A stretch of DNA of 64,000 bases from Gallionellales bacterium GWA2_60_18 (GCA_001801105.1 MGWS01000033.1:175960-239959); one strand, 5' to 3'; shown: positions 17,718-26,659, counted from the stretch's first letter. Translations and numbers: made by a program. The notes: generated from the sequence alone by a model not told the origin.

Positions 17718-18119
17718 CTAATTCAAAACCGGCCTGGCCACGATGAAACGGTGCAGTTCGTCAACCTCTTTCAGCGCTTCCTCGAGCGGCATGCCCTGCT
17801 CTTCGACCCGATCCATGATCAGTTTTTGCAAGATGGCGCCGAGCATTGTGATGTTGGGCTCAAGATGCTCCCTGATGGAACCGAGGAAAGCCGGAAAGAA
17901 CGAGTCCTGGTCCAGCGCGTTCAGGAACTCGTCGTAATCGTTGCCGGTAGCGACCCAGTAGCACAGGTCATACATGACGTTGAACACCTTCTCCGGAACC
18001 ATGCTCTCCATGTTGCTCATATTGAGATTGACCTCTGCCAGCATGTCCGCGCGGAACTGCTCCAAGCCGTAATCAACTTCGCCCCGAACTATTTCGTCGG
18101 GTGTAAATTCCCATTCCAT
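17718..18119 (-). CDS. Conserved-looking protein of unknown function, 133 aa
   Basis: I do not recognise this protein. It is 133 residues, acidic, predicted largely helical, without signal peptide or cysteine motif (one Cys in YDLCYWVATG). It lies in tight register between the ferredoxin gene (27 bp) and moaC (9 bp), so it is probably expressed with the Mo-cofactor genes. The acidic helical make-up would suit a small chaperone or adaptor, but that is a guess. Confidence 0.75.
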   Translation of the reverse strand: MEWEFTPDEIVRGEVDYGLEQFRADMLAEVNLNMSNMESMVPEKVFNVMYDLCYWVATGNDYDEFLNALDQDSFFPAFLGSIREHLEPNITMLGAILQKLIMDRVEEQGMPLEEALKEVDELHRFIVARPVLN

Positions 18120-18146
18120 CGCCTGCCCTCCCCTTGCAAATCAAAA

Positions 18147-19244
18147 CTAGCCAAAAATCTGCCCGAAATCCTCATCGTCCGTAACGCAGGTCTGGCAAAC
18201 GGTCGCATCACCTTCCGTGGCGAACAATCGGTCGCAAGATGTGCAGCGCTTACGCGGCACGGTACGCAGCAAGCGCCCCTTCTGTTTGCTGACCACCACG
18301 CTGTCGGCATCGCGCTGGCGCAACACCTTGGGCTGGCACACCTCCACACAGGCATCGCACGCCACGCAGCGCTCGGTCAGCAACACCAGCCGCCATGCGT
18401 TATTGTCTTCCAGCAACTGCATCGCGCCGGTCGGACATACCCGCACACAGGCTTCGCAGTTGGTGCAACCCTGCGCGACCACCCAGTTCTCCGCCGGGAT
18501 GGCCGGATGGCGCGCCACCCGCACCGGCTCCTCGACCGGCGCGTCATACAAGCCGTTGAGCAGCGCCTTGCGTTCCGGCAGGAACGGCGGCGCCGCGCGG
18601 ATCGCCTTGAGCGGCGGCGGGGGCGGCGCTTCCATCGCCTCGTTCACCGCCTCGACACCGTGGCTGACCATGCGCCGGAACAAGTGCCGGCGCGCAGCCG
18701 CATGCTCGTCGCTACCCTTGTCAGGCTTGGCCGATTCCGCTTCCTGCACGGCGATCGCCGCCCATTCGGCCTCGTCACCACGTTCAACGCCGCACAGGAT
18801 GTCGCGCGCGGCAAGATTCATCTCGATCAGTTCCGGACCGCGCGCGGCATGCGCGCATTCGGCGCAATGCCAGCTTCCGGCTAGCTGCAGCGCGATGCCG
18901 CGCCGCGCAAAATCCGCCAGCACCAGCGCGTTGACCGCGCCCAGGCAGGGTACGATGGCATCGCCCTTGGCCGCGGACGGCGCACAGGCGATGGTCATCT
19001 GTTTCTTGTCAGCCGCGATCTTCAGCAGGCTGTCGGAGAAGACGCTCTTCTCGGTCAGCGCATCGGTCGGGCAGACCGCCACGCACAGCGCGCAGCTCTG
19101 GCAATGGTCAGCCAGCACTTCCACACCGGCATCGAACAAGCGTATCGCCTCATGCGGGCAGGCTTCCGCGCAGTGATTGCATTCGCTGTAGGCATAGCGG
19201 TAGCGGACACAGCGGTTCGCGCGGAAGTTGGGGACTGCCAGCAT
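18147..19244 (-). CDS. Multi-cluster 4Fe-4S ferredoxin-like protein, 365 aa
   Basis: The N-terminal part holds two cysteine clusters (CNHCAEACP and CQSCALCVAVCP, about residues 22-60); the C-terminal part holds two more (CTNCEACVRVCP and CVACDACVEVCQ), followed by two spaced CxxC pairs (CTSCDRLF, CQTC) that look like a zinc ribbon or rubredoxin-like site. A long linker between them contains HCAECAHA and a five-proline run. No signal or membrane segment is seen, so it is probably a cytoplasmic electron carrier. It overlaps no gene but lies 2 bp after the rhodanese-like gene. Role unknown; position suggests electron transfer or maturation for the Psr-like enzyme. Confidence 0.85.
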   Translation of the reverse strand: MLAVPNFRANRCVRYRYAYSECNHCAEACPHEAIRLFDAGVEVLADHCQSCALCVAVCPTDALTEKSVFSDSLLKIAADKKQMTIACAPSAAKGDAIVPCLGAVNALVLADFARRGIALQLAGSWHCAECAHAARGPELIEMNLAARDILCGVERGDEAEWAAIAVQEAESAKPDKGSDEHAAARRHLFRRMVSHGVEAVNEAMEAPPPPPLKAIRAAPPFLPERKALLNGLYDAPVEEPVRVARHPAIPAENWVVAQGCTNCEACVRVCPTGAMQLLEDNNAWRLVLLTERCVACDACVEVCQPKVLRQRDADSVVVSKQKGRLLRTVPRKRCTSCDRLFATEGDATVCQTCVTDDEDFGQIFG

Positions 19245-19246
19245 GA

Positions 19247-19759
19247 TTATTTCTTGTCTGCTTTCTGCTCGACCGCACCGGATTTATTGCCATGCTTGGC
19301 TTCAATCTCCAGCGATGGCTTCCCTATTTCGCAGGTACCTTTGGGTACCACGAAATCGGTCTTGACCTGCTTCACGGATTTCGACTGCACCCGCTTCCAT
19401 GCGTCGGCACCGCCCTTGACTGCAAACACGCTGCGCTCGCTGCTGGCGGGAATGGATTGTGCGATCTCCAGCGCCGCCGCATCACTGTCCGCCACAACGA
19501 ACACCAGACCCTTGTTGACCGGCATGAGCTTTTCGTACTTGGTCGAGAAGGCAAGCGGCGCCGTTTGCCGCGCCGCCACGCCGCGCGCGTCCAGCAGTTG
19601 ATAGGTCGGCTCCTTGGTGACCTTGGCCGCCACGTCCTCTTCGCCCAGCAGCAGTTCACCCGCCGAGGCCAGCATAGGCAACAGCAACAGGGCCGCACCG
19701 AGATTGCGCAACATGCGTTTCAGGATGGATGCGTTCGTACCGGACTTGATATATGCCAT
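19247..19759 (-). CDS. Exported rhodanese-like protein without active-site cysteine
   Basis: A 170-residue protein with an N-terminal signal-like hydrophobic segment (LGAALLLLPMLASA). The body resembles a rhodanese fold: YQLLDARG (the LLDVR position), LVFVVADSD where the active-site CxxG loop should be, and the closing VKGGADAWK, which is a typical rhodanese tail. The catalytic cysteine is missing; the only Cys is in PKGTCEIG further on. It may bind rather than transfer sulfur. It is 2 bp upstream of the ferredoxin gene. Confidence 0.65.
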   Translation of the reverse strand: MAYIKSGTNASILKRMLRNLGAALLLLPMLASAGELLLGEEDVAAKVTKEPTYQLLDARGVAARQTAPLAFSTKYEKLMPVNKGLVFVVADSDAAALEIAQSIPASSERSVFAVKGGADAWKRVQSKSVKQVKTDFVVPKGTCEIGKPSLEIEAKHGNKSGAVEQKADKK

Positions 19760-19910
19760 GATTTTCTCCGTATGATTGATAAAGGCTGTGCAAGTTGACT
19801 ATCGTCAGACAATGCAACTCAGAAAAGTTTAACTCCCTGCACAATCCCTTCCGTGACCTAAATCACACAAGAACACTACTGATGAATCCGGGGATCGCAT
19901 TACCCCCGGA

Positions 19911-20663
19911 TCAGGCCTGCACGGCTGATTCGCCGCCGTTCCCGGCGGCGTCCGCTTCCGTATCCGCCGCGACATCCTCTTCCTCGCCCTCGACCATGAC
20001 CATCGCGGATGCGCAGATACGCGCCATCTCAGCCTCGTCGCGCGCATTCGGCGAGGGCAACACCAGCTGCCGCACTTGTCCCCATTTCACCCAAGGTTCA
20101 AGGTCCGCATCAGGCTCGACCCGCGGCGAGAACCAGAGCTTGTCGCCGTGATCCAGTATCAGCGTGGCGCAGATATTCATATCCTTGTCTTCCATATCGA
20201 TGCTGACCAACGCCATGGAGACCCCCATAGCCAGCACCTGCCCGATCCACCATTCCACACGGTTATCCGCACTCGAACCGTCGGTCTTCAACATTTCCCA
20301 GCCGGCGACAGCGACCGTTGGAAACATGCATTTGAAGCCCGCATTCGGCGCTTCATCAGCCATCGTCCATCTGATGTTCACCCTGGCAGCGCGCATCCAG
20401 ATGCCGATGCGCTCGCTGCCGTGCTGCTCCACCAAGCGCTTGACTGCCGCGCTGTCCAGCGCGATATCTCCCAACAACACCCGCTCGGCACCGCGCGCCA
20501 GCAGTTCGGCGACACGCGCCTCGTCGCCCGCGCCCATCGCCACATTGAGCTGCGCCAGCGATTCCGGCAGATCGGGGGCATCCTCGACAAAGCACACGCC
20601 CGCGACGGGCAATTCTTCCACTCTTGCCCAGCGGGCAAGCTTCATCGTCGATACTTGCTTCAT
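19911..20663 (-). CDS. HisA-like TIM-barrel protein lacking catalytic aspartates
   Basis: A 250-residue protein. The middle part aligns by eye with the HisA family: ELLARGAERVLLGDIAL, then VKRLVEQHGSERIGIW, and further on GWEML and GVSMALVSIDMEDKD. The two aspartates used by HisA in the ProFAR isomerisation (PAIDL near the N-terminus and GIDAR in the middle) appear as unrelated residues (VAGVCFVED and IWMRAARV). The tail from about 225 is acidic and low-complexity. It sits between the TorD-like operon and the maturation genes, so a borrowed, non-histidine role in the Mo system is likely. I rate the fold call as moderate. Confidence 0.6.
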   Translation of the reverse strand: MKQVSTMKLARWARVEELPVAGVCFVEDAPDLPESLAQLNVAMGAGDEARVAELLARGAERVLLGDIALDSAAVKRLVEQHGSERIGIWMRAARVNIRWTMADEAPNAGFKCMFPTVAVAGWEMLKTDGSSADNRVEWWIGQVLAMGVSMALVSIDMEDKDMNICATLILDHGDKLWFSPRVEPDADLEPWVKWGQVRQLVLPSPNARDEAEMARICASAMVMVEGEEEDVAADTEADAAGNGGESAVQA

Positions 20664-20669
20664 GGGGGG

Positions 20670-21065
20670 TTAACCTCGATCGAACACCAGCTTGTTATAC
20701 ACGAAAGGCTGGAACGGACAGGGAGCGTCCGCGCCCAGCAATGCGATGGCGGGGCGCAGAGTATGCAGGGTTTCCAGCACCGGCTCAACCCTGATGCCGA
20801 GATGGCTGGGGTTATATAGCGGCAGCACCATCAGCGCATCGTCGATGAACAAGCGCGCGCTCTCCTGATTGCCGTCCTGGGTGAAATAAAACGCCAGCGC
20901 CGCGTACGCCAAACCCTGCATGAAGCGCGCATCCGGATCCTTGTCGCCCGCCGGGCTGGTCTTGACGATCTGCCCCCAGCGGTCGTTGAGCCAGTCGTGA
21001 ACCGCGCCGAAGTCGTTTTCGTTCCACAGATGATCGAGTTCGTCCCAGTCCCACAGATAATGCAT
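20670..21065 (-). CDS. Small protein of unknown function, DUF309-like in places
   Basis: A 131-residue protein beginning MHYLWDWDELDHLW. The segment HDWLNDRWGQ followed by FMQGLAYAALAFYF loosely recalls DUF309 proteins (an HxxWE-like start and an LQGLI-like helix), but I would not assign it. No signal peptide or metal motif. It starts 1 bp after the TorD-like gene and ends 6 bp before the HisA-like gene, so the three are one unit. Confidence 0.7.
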   Translation of the reverse strand: MHYLWDWDELDHLWNENDFGAVHDWLNDRWGQIVKTSPAGDKDPDARFMQGLAYAALAFYFTQDGNQESARLFIDDALMVLPLYNPSHLGIRVEPVLETLHTLRPAIALLGADAPCPFQPFVYNKLVFDRG

Positions 21066-21066
21066 A

Positions 21067-21906
21067 TTACTTGTTCCTCTGCAGGCGTTTTTCGATCATC
21101 GAAACATCGATGGTCTGCTCCTCGGCAACCATATCCGGGGTCCTGCCCTTTTCGCAGGCGCTACAGACCGGCTCGCTGGGGTCGTATTCATATTCGACAT
21201 CAGCCATCGGCACTTTCGCCCTGCCCTGATCGAGGTCGTCCACCTTCACACCCAGCAGATTGAGCTCCCACTCGGCAAAACCGCCCAACAGCTTTGCGAT
21301 CTCGCGGTAGAAGGAATATTCGGTCGCGCGTTCCAGCAGCGTGGAATAGCCGCGCACCCACTTGCCCAGATGCAGCGCCCAGACACGCTTGATGGTCTTG
21401 ATAACGTTCTCGTACTCGTCCTGCTTGCCGGCCGCCAGCGCATCGGCAGCACGATCCAGCATCTCCGCCACGAACATCAGCTGCACGCCAAGCTGGTCGT
21501 CGAACACGACGAAACGTCCGCCCTTTACTTCGAATCCCGCCTTCTGGTAGATCTCGCGCATCTCGAAGAAAGGCTGCTGCTGGAAACGCCCGGTCAGCCG
21601 GATCGATTCGACAGCCGGGCAGCCGCCCGTCACCACGAACAGCACCGCATATTCGTTGGCCAGTTCATCCTGCAACTGTTCTACCGGCACATCGGTGAAA
21701 TCCGGGCCGAACGCCACGCCCAGATCTTTCAACGAAGCCATGACTTCCGGCGAGCGAAGCGCGTTCAGGTACGCCACCGTCGGTTCCTCCAGAAACGCTC
21801 CGCTCAGGACACGGTAGATATTGGCTCTGGCCCTGCATTCGGCAACCAGCTCCTCACCGGAAAGTTCTGTCGTCATGTTTTCAACGTCTTGTATTGCACT
21901 TGTCAT
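21067..21906 (-). CDS. TorD/DmsD-family chaperone for the molybdoenzyme
   Basis: A 279-residue all-helical protein. The family region is recognisable in RANIYRVLSGAFLEEPT near the start, DELANEYAVLFV in the middle and LHLGKWVRGYSTLL later. It has an unusual C-terminal extension with a CSAC motif (SEPVCSACEKGRTP) of about 50 residues, possibly a zinc site. TorD-like proteins bind the twin-arginine leader of the catalytic subunit and hold it for cofactor insertion. It lies 122 bp downstream of the Mo subunit gene, separated by a terminator-like hairpin. Confidence 0.85.
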   Translation of the reverse strand: MTSAIQDVENMTTELSGEELVAECRARANIYRVLSGAFLEEPTVAYLNALRSPEVMASLKDLGVAFGPDFTDVPVEQLQDELANEYAVLFVVTGGCPAVESIRLTGRFQQQPFFEMREIYQKAGFEVKGGRFVVFDDQLGVQLMFVAEMLDRAADALAAGKQDEYENVIKTIKRVWALHLGKWVRGYSTLLERATEYSFYREIAKLLGGFAEWELNLLGVKVDDLDQGRAKVPMADVEYEYDPSEPVCSACEKGRTPDMVAEEQTIDVSMIEKRLQRNK

Positions 21907-21925
21907 TTTCGTTCCCCAGATAAAA

Positions 21926-21957
21926 ACAGCCCGGCGAGGAGTACCCTGCCGGGCTGT
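21926..21957 (-). terminator. Intrinsic terminator after the Psr-like operon
   Basis: ACAGCCCGGC and GCCGGGCTGT form a 10-bp GC-rich stem with a 12-base loop. On the minus strand it is followed by TTTTTATC. It lies between the Mo catalytic subunit gene and the TorD-like gene and would reduce expression of the latter relative to the enzyme. Confidence 0.8.
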
Positions 21958-21988
21958 AAACTACTCAACGTCACATGGTATTCCAACC

Positions 21989-22018
21989 CGCCCGGATGAG
22001 CAACCGCACATCCGGGCG
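21989..22018 (-). repeat. Hairpin directly downstream of the Mo subunit stop
   Basis: CGCCCGGATG and CATCCGGGCG form perfect 10-bp arms around a 10-base loop, 11 bp after the stop codon. It lacks a T tract, so it more likely protects the mRNA 3' end than terminates. Confidence 0.5.
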
Positions 22019-22028
22019 AAGGGGAATA

Positions 22029-24653
22029 TTAGTGGCCGCCGCCTCCTTGCGACTTGACGCTGTCCGGACCAGCCCAGGAGGCCATTTCCGGGTGCATCTT
22101 GCGGTGCATGTCGCCGTTATAGGCATAACGCAAAGTTTCCTTGGCCGCTTCGATGTGCTTCTCGAAGCTGCCTTGCGCGTCGCCGTACTTGTCGCTTGGG
22201 CCTGCCTTGGTAACCTTCACCACGGTGTCGAACCAGCCCTGTGAACCGCCGATCGGATCAACGACGATAGGGATGATGACGTTCGGATGCACGCCCTTGT
22301 CTTCCCACCACACGTTCTTCAAGTCGGCATCTTCGGTACCGCCGAACTCCGGAGCGCCCTTGAGATTCAGGGTGGCCAGACGACCGTACTCCCAGTGGCC
22401 GACACCGGTGGCGATGGTGCAGGACTTCGGATGGATACCTTCGGTCACGAACGCCTTGGTCACGAGGTAGCCGACCTTGCTCTCGACACGCACCAGATCA
22501 CCGGTCTTGATGCCCATCTTGCCGGCGGTCTCGGTGTTGATCCAGATCGGGTTGCTGTGGGCGATCTCAGACAGCCACTTCACCGATGCGGTACGCGATT
22601 GCACGTGCACGTTGAACTTGTGGGTGCCCAGGATCAGCTCGTCCTCCTTCATATCCTTGTGCCACGGGATAGACTTGAAGGTAGGCATCGGGTTGAAGCC
22701 CAGGTCCGCCCACGAGTCGACGCGGATGTTGATGAGCCTGTCATGTGTGCCGAAGCCGACATAGTTCTTGCCGTTGCGGCGCACGCCGATGACCTTGCCA
22801 CCCTTCATGATGCTGCCCTTGCCGTCCACCGTTGCGCCGGCCATATCATCTGCCGACAGTTCCGTCATGTGCAGGCCGTATTCCGCCTGAATCTCACGTC
22901 CGGTGTTGTCGGAGATCTTGCCGGTGCGCGGGTTCAGCTTGCCGTAGATCGGCCAGCAACCGTGCTTCTTCAGGAAGTCCAGACCGCCCGCTTTTTTCAG
23001 ACCCTCATTGCCGTCGAACTGCTGGCGCATGTAGTCTTCGCCATCCTTGAAGTTCCAGTACTGCTTCATGCCCTTGGAACCGTCCTTGTCGATCGTATTG
23101 ATCAGATCGCGCAGGATGATGCGGGTCTCGCGGGTTTCGCCCAGCGGCTTGATCACCGGCTGACGGATACCCACCCATGGCCACAATGAATTGGGCATGG
23201 ATTCCGGTTCCCAGCGCTCGAGGTACATGCAGTCCGGCAGGATGATGTCGGCCAGCGCTGTTTCCTCTCCGATCACCGTACTGATGGAAACGAAGTAGGG
23301 AACCAGCTTCTCGTCGGCATAGATCTTGCCCCACAGCGCCTGCGCACCCGGATTGGTATAGACCGGGTTGTCCATGTAGGTGAACAGGACGTTGATCTTG
23401 TCCTTGCCCGTGGCAACGCCGTAAGGCATCAAATGGGACACACCATGACCGGCCAGCGGATAGTCGGCATGCTTGGCGGTCCAGGATTTGGCCGAAGCGC
23501 TGGGCTGCGGCGACGGCTGGTCATAGCCCATGCCGCGTGGCAGACAGTAACCGCCGCGCTTCTCGATGTTGCCGGTGACGATGGACAACATCATGGTGGA
23601 CCTTTCGTTGTACGAGCCGTACAAGTGCTTGGCCGGACCACGGTAGGTGTAGGTCGTCGCCGGCTTGACGCCCGCGAACTCGCGCGCCAGGCGCTCGATG
23701 GTTTCGACCGGCACGCCGGACAGGCCGGACGCCCACTCGGGAGTGAACTGCTTGTAGTACTCCTTCAGCTCGGAGGTCGAGACGTTGCACCAGTTGTCGA
23801 TGAAGTCGGTGTCCTGCAGGTCTTCGCGCAGGATCACGGCAGTCATCGCCAGCGCCACGGCGCCGTCGGTACCGGGAAGCACCGGAATCCATTCGTCGGA
23901 ACGGCCGGCCGAATTGGACAGGCGCGTATCGAAGGTCACCAGCTTGGCATTGCCTTCCGCCCGACCCTCGGTGATGCGCTGCGAGTAGGGGTTGTGGAAA
24001 TATGCCGCTTCCAGGATGTTGGAACCGAAGTTCAGGATGTACTTGGTGTTCTCGAAGTCCGGCGTCTCGATATCCGGACCCCAAGTGGGCTCCATACCGA
24101 TCTTCTTGGACGACTCGCACACCGAGGTGTGGTTGATAGAGTTTGCCGACCCCAGCGTCTTCATGAAACGCCCCATCGCGCCGCCGGTCCGGTCGCGACC
24201 GAATTTCAGCATCACGGTGGCCGGATCTACCGCGATCGCGGCACTCACTTTTTGTGCAACTTCGGCCAGTGCTTCGTCCCAGGTGATGCGCTTCCACTTG
24301 CCTTCGCCGCGTGCACCTACGCGCTTCAGCGGATACATGATGCGATCCGGGTTGTAGGTGTACCACATGCCGGAGTTACCCTTGGCGCACAGGCGACCGC
24401 GGGTGGAAACGTGCTCCGGATTGCCTTCCAGCTTGACGATACGGCCGTTTTCCACGAAAGCGATTGCGCCGTCCTGGATGTTACAGACATGGCAAGTCAG
24501 CGGAATGGCCTGACGCTCTGCGCCGGTTTCCGGCGAGAAGTCCTTCCCGCCCAGCTCGACTTCCATGGCGCTCAGCACCTTGGGAGCGGCGACCGCAGCT
24601 GCAGTCGCTCCGGCGCTGGCCTTAAGGAATGTTCTACGATTCATTTCAAACAT
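22029..24653 (-). CDS. Molybdopterin oxidoreductase catalytic subunit, PsrA-like
   Basis: An 874-residue bis-MGD enzyme of the DMSO-reductase superfamily. A twin-arginine leader (NRRTFLKASAG) sends it to the periplasm. The N-terminal iron-sulfur motif is C54-x2-C57-x3-D61-x27-C89, with aspartate where the third cysteine is expected. Cys179 in NHTSVCESS is the best candidate for the molybdenum ligand. The remaining domains, including the C-terminal dinucleotide-binding part (HKFNVHVQSRT, TGDLVRVESK), are complete. It is the third gene of the operon after the iron-sulfur and NrfD subunits. Related PSR-like enzymes occur in iron- and sulfur-oxidising bacteria; the substrate (polysulfide, sulfite, thiosulfate, an arsenic oxyanion or other) cannot be read from the sequence. 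Confidence 0.9.
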   Translation of the reverse strand: MFEMNRRTFLKASAGATAAAVAAPKVLSAMEVELGGKDFSPETGAERQAIPLTCHVCNIQDGAIAFVENGRIVKLEGNPEHVSTRGRLCAKGNSGMWYTYNPDRIMYPLKRVGARGEGKWKRITWDEALAEVAQKVSAAIAVDPATVMLKFGRDRTGGAMGRFMKTLGSANSINHTSVCESSKKIGMEPTWGPDIETPDFENTKYILNFGSNILEAAYFHNPYSQRITEGRAEGNAKLVTFDTRLSNSAGRSDEWIPVLPGTDGAVALAMTAVILREDLQDTDFIDNWCNVSTSELKEYYKQFTPEWASGLSGVPVETIERLAREFAGVKPATTYTYRGPAKHLYGSYNERSTMMLSIVTGNIEKRGGYCLPRGMGYDQPSPQPSASAKSWTAKHADYPLAGHGVSHLMPYGVATGKDKINVLFTYMDNPVYTNPGAQALWGKIYADEKLVPYFVSISTVIGEETALADIILPDCMYLERWEPESMPNSLWPWVGIRQPVIKPLGETRETRIILRDLINTIDKDGSKGMKQYWNFKDGEDYMRQQFDGNEGLKKAGGLDFLKKHGCWPIYGKLNPRTGKISDNTGREIQAEYGLHMTELSADDMAGATVDGKGSIMKGGKVIGVRRNGKNYVGFGTHDRLINIRVDSWADLGFNPMPTFKSIPWHKDMKEDELILGTHKFNVHVQSRTASVKWLSEIAHSNPIWINTETAGKMGIKTGDLVRVESKVGYLVTKAFVTEGIHPKSCTIATGVGHWEYGRLATLNLKGAPEFGGTEDADLKNVWWEDKGVHPNVIIPIVVDPIGGSQGWFDTVVKVTKAGPSDKYGDAQGSFEKHIEAAKETLRYAYNGDMHRKMHPEMASWAGPDSVKSQGGGGH

Positions 24654-24671
24654 AACGATCTCCCCTTAACC

Positions 24672-25529
24672 TTAGTAATAGGTATGAACAATTTGCGGAC
24701 CTACCAGGATTGCGTAGCGCAATGCCATTCCACCTACCAGCAACAGCACGGATGCCAGCATGATGCCCGATGCCTGCTTGCCGAACGGTGCGGCCAGCAC
24801 GACCAGCGGGACGAGGGTGCCAAGCACCACACCCAGCCAGACGAACAGCGTACCCATGGAGCCGGAGGTCATGAACATGTAGGTCAGCTCGGATGCAGAG
24901 CCGCCGTAGGCAGTGGTCACCATCAACGCCAGCAGCATGACGGCAGTCGCGCCGGCAGATGCCAGCATGATGTTGCGCAGGCTACCCAGCAGCTTGGCTT
25001 CGCCCTTGGCCAGGAAAGAGGCCACGGCAGCGCCGGAGATCAGCGACAGCGAAACAGCCAGCACCGACATCAGCGAGGAGTTCCACACCGGACGATGCTG
25101 ATGCACCGACAGGTCGAAGCCGGTATAGATCGGCAGACCCAGCGCAACCAGCGAGCCGATGACGGCCAGCTTCTTGCCCAGAGCTTCGTCACCCTTCTGC
25201 ATGGTCAGGAAATAGACCACGGAGACGGCGCCGAACACCACCAGCAGGATCGCGCCCCAGACCAGCGGCGAATCCATGTTCCAGTAGCCCGGATTGATCA
25301 TGTTAAGGAAACGCCCCGGTTGCGACAGGTCGACGACCAGCAGCAAGCTGCCGATGACCAGCAACGCGAACGACAGCATGAACGAACTGCTGCGCAGGCT
25401 CTTGAATTCTTCGCGGAAGTAGGACAACCCCGAAACGAAGAACAGCGCGGCAGACAGGCCGATTACAAAGAAGTAATAGGCGTATGTGCTAGGCCACGCA
25501 ATGGTAAAGAATGGTACGTACTCAGCCAT
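24672..25529 (-). CDS. NrfD/PsrC-family quinone-interacting membrane subunit
   Basis: A 285-residue integral membrane protein with about eight hydrophobic helices, starting MAEYVPFFTIAWPSTYAYYF. The pattern of SYFREEF between helices one and two, VVDLSQPGRF, NMDSPLVWGA and PIYTGFDLSV matches NrfD/PsrC proteins, which exchange electrons with the quinone pool at the periplasmic face. It lies 10 bp after the iron-sulfur subunit and 18 bp before the catalytic subunit. Confidence 0.92.
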   Translation of the reverse strand: MAEYVPFFTIAWPSTYAYYFFVIGLSAALFFVSGLSYFREEFKSLRSSSFMLSFALLVIGSLLLVVDLSQPGRFLNMINPGYWNMDSPLVWGAILLVVFGAVSVVYFLTMQKGDEALGKKLAVIGSLVALGLPIYTGFDLSVHQHRPVWNSSLMSVLAVSLSLISGAAVASFLAKGEAKLLGSLRNIMLASAGATAVMLLALMVTTAYGGSASELTYMFMTSGSMGTLFVWLGVVLGTLVPLVVLAAPFGKQASGIMLASVLLLVGGMALRYAILVGPQIVHTYY

Positions 25530-25539
25530 GATTCCCCCC

Positions 25540-26256
25540 TTAGATGTTGTGCAGGTTATGGTTACGATCGAAGGCTTCGCGGTCTTCCTTCAGCGTATCC
25601 AGCGTGCCGTAGACACTGCGACCATACTCGGTATGGTTGCGATCCGCGCCGATGTAGAACACGTGCGGCTTGGTACCTTCTTCGGGACGCAACACCTGGG
25701 TAGCCTGAGTACCGACCAGATAGGAAACTTCGCTATTCGGGTCATTCAGGTCACCGAAAATACGCGAACGACCGACGCAAGTCTGGACACAAGCCGGAGA
25801 CATGTTCTGGGTCACGCGATGGTGGCAGAAGGTGCACTTGTCGACCACGTGGGTGATGTCGGTGTAAGTGCGGTTCTTCGGCAGCATGAAGCGCGCATTG
25901 TACGGGCAGGAAGCCATGCAGGCCTTGCAGCCGATGCAGCGGTCATAACGTTGCAGCACGAAACCGCCGTCTTCCATCTTGTAAGTCGCCTGAACCGGGC
26001 AGGCGCGCACGCATGGCGGATCATCGCAATGGTTACACAGACGCGGCAGGAACATCTTCCTGACATTAGGATACTTGCCGGTTACCTTGTACGGCACCCA
26101 GGTGCGGAACACACCCAGCGGCACGTCGTATTCCGCCTTGCAGGCTGTCTGGCAGGCCATGCAGCCGATGCAGCGACGCAGGTCGATCACCATGGCATAG
26201 CGCTTCTTGCCTGGTACCCCCCTTGTCTCTACTGATGAAATGCGCAATTCACTCAT
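25540..26256 (-). CDS. Four-cluster 4Fe-4S subunit, PsrB-like
   Basis: A 238-residue electron-transfer subunit with 16 cysteines in four groups: CIGCMACQTAC, LCNHCDDPPCVRACP, CIGCKACMASCP, and CTFCHH with CVQTCVG. This is the DmsB/PsrB/NrfC layout that wires the molybdenum subunit to the membrane subunit. It has no own leader, as usual for partners that hitch-hike with the Tat-exported subunit. It is the first gene of the operon; a -24/-12 promoter lies about 95 bp upstream. Confidence 0.95.
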   Translation of the reverse strand: MSELRISSVETRGVPGKKRYAMVIDLRRCIGCMACQTACKAEYDVPLGVFRTWVPYKVTGKYPNVRKMFLPRLCNHCDDPPCVRACPVQATYKMEDGGFVLQRYDRCIGCKACMASCPYNARFMLPKNRTYTDITHVVDKCTFCHHRVTQNMSPACVQTCVGRSRIFGDLNDPNSEVSYLVGTQATQVLRPEEGTKPHVFYIGADRNHTEYGRSVYGTLDTLKEDREAFDRNHNLHNI

Positions 26257-26349
26257 CTCTTGGTTCTCCCTGAACGATTAAATTTCTCACGGACTCACTA
26301 TATTTACGGATGCTCGCACTGCTCATGAAAACAACCGTGGACACCTTAA

Positions 26350-26366
26350 AGCACGTCCTGTGCCAG
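26350..26366 (-). promoter_or_regulatory. Sigma-54 (-24/-12) promoter for the Psr-like operon
   Basis: Read on the minus strand: CTGGCACAGGACGTGCT. It matches the consensus TGGCAC-N5-TTGC except for the first T of the -12 element, and keeps the invariant GG and GC exactly 10 bp apart. It points at the iron-sulfur subunit gene 94 bp away. A sigma-54 activator is encoded at 29859-31229. Confidence 0.75.
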
Positions 26367-26463
26367 GATAACTATGTGCCTGTTATACATACGCTAAGAA
26401 TAATCGCGGCCTCGTGTCACGCTTGCCGAACATTACCTTTTCGCCACGCTATGACACCAAGCC

Positions 26464-26479
26464 ATTACCAAACGGTAAT
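26464..26479. promoter_or_regulatory. Inverted repeat, candidate activator-binding (UAS) site
   Basis: ATTACC and GGTAAT flank a 4-base spacer. The dyad lies about 100-115 bp upstream of the -24 element, a normal distance for NtrC-type enhancer sites. The rest of the 26257-26659 spacer is AT-rich relative to its surroundings and holds no gene that I can support. Confidence 0.45.
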
Positions 26480-26659
26480 ACCAATACACGACAACAACAC
26501 TATGAATTATTTGGCGGTTCATGCCTTTCGTTCAAACAGCAAGATTCCTCACATACATTCGGAATGACAGTTTCCCGCAACGGATTATTTGGTTAAAAAC
26601 ATTGTCTGCAATTACATATTGCTCAATAATCGGCGCTCTTTGCGGGCGGAGAACTTTGC

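Noticed and set aside
23433..25703. A 756-codon open frame on the plus strand opposite the Psr-like genes
   Set aside because: Antisense of two well-supported genes with low-complexity His/Gln-rich translation; no family resemblance.
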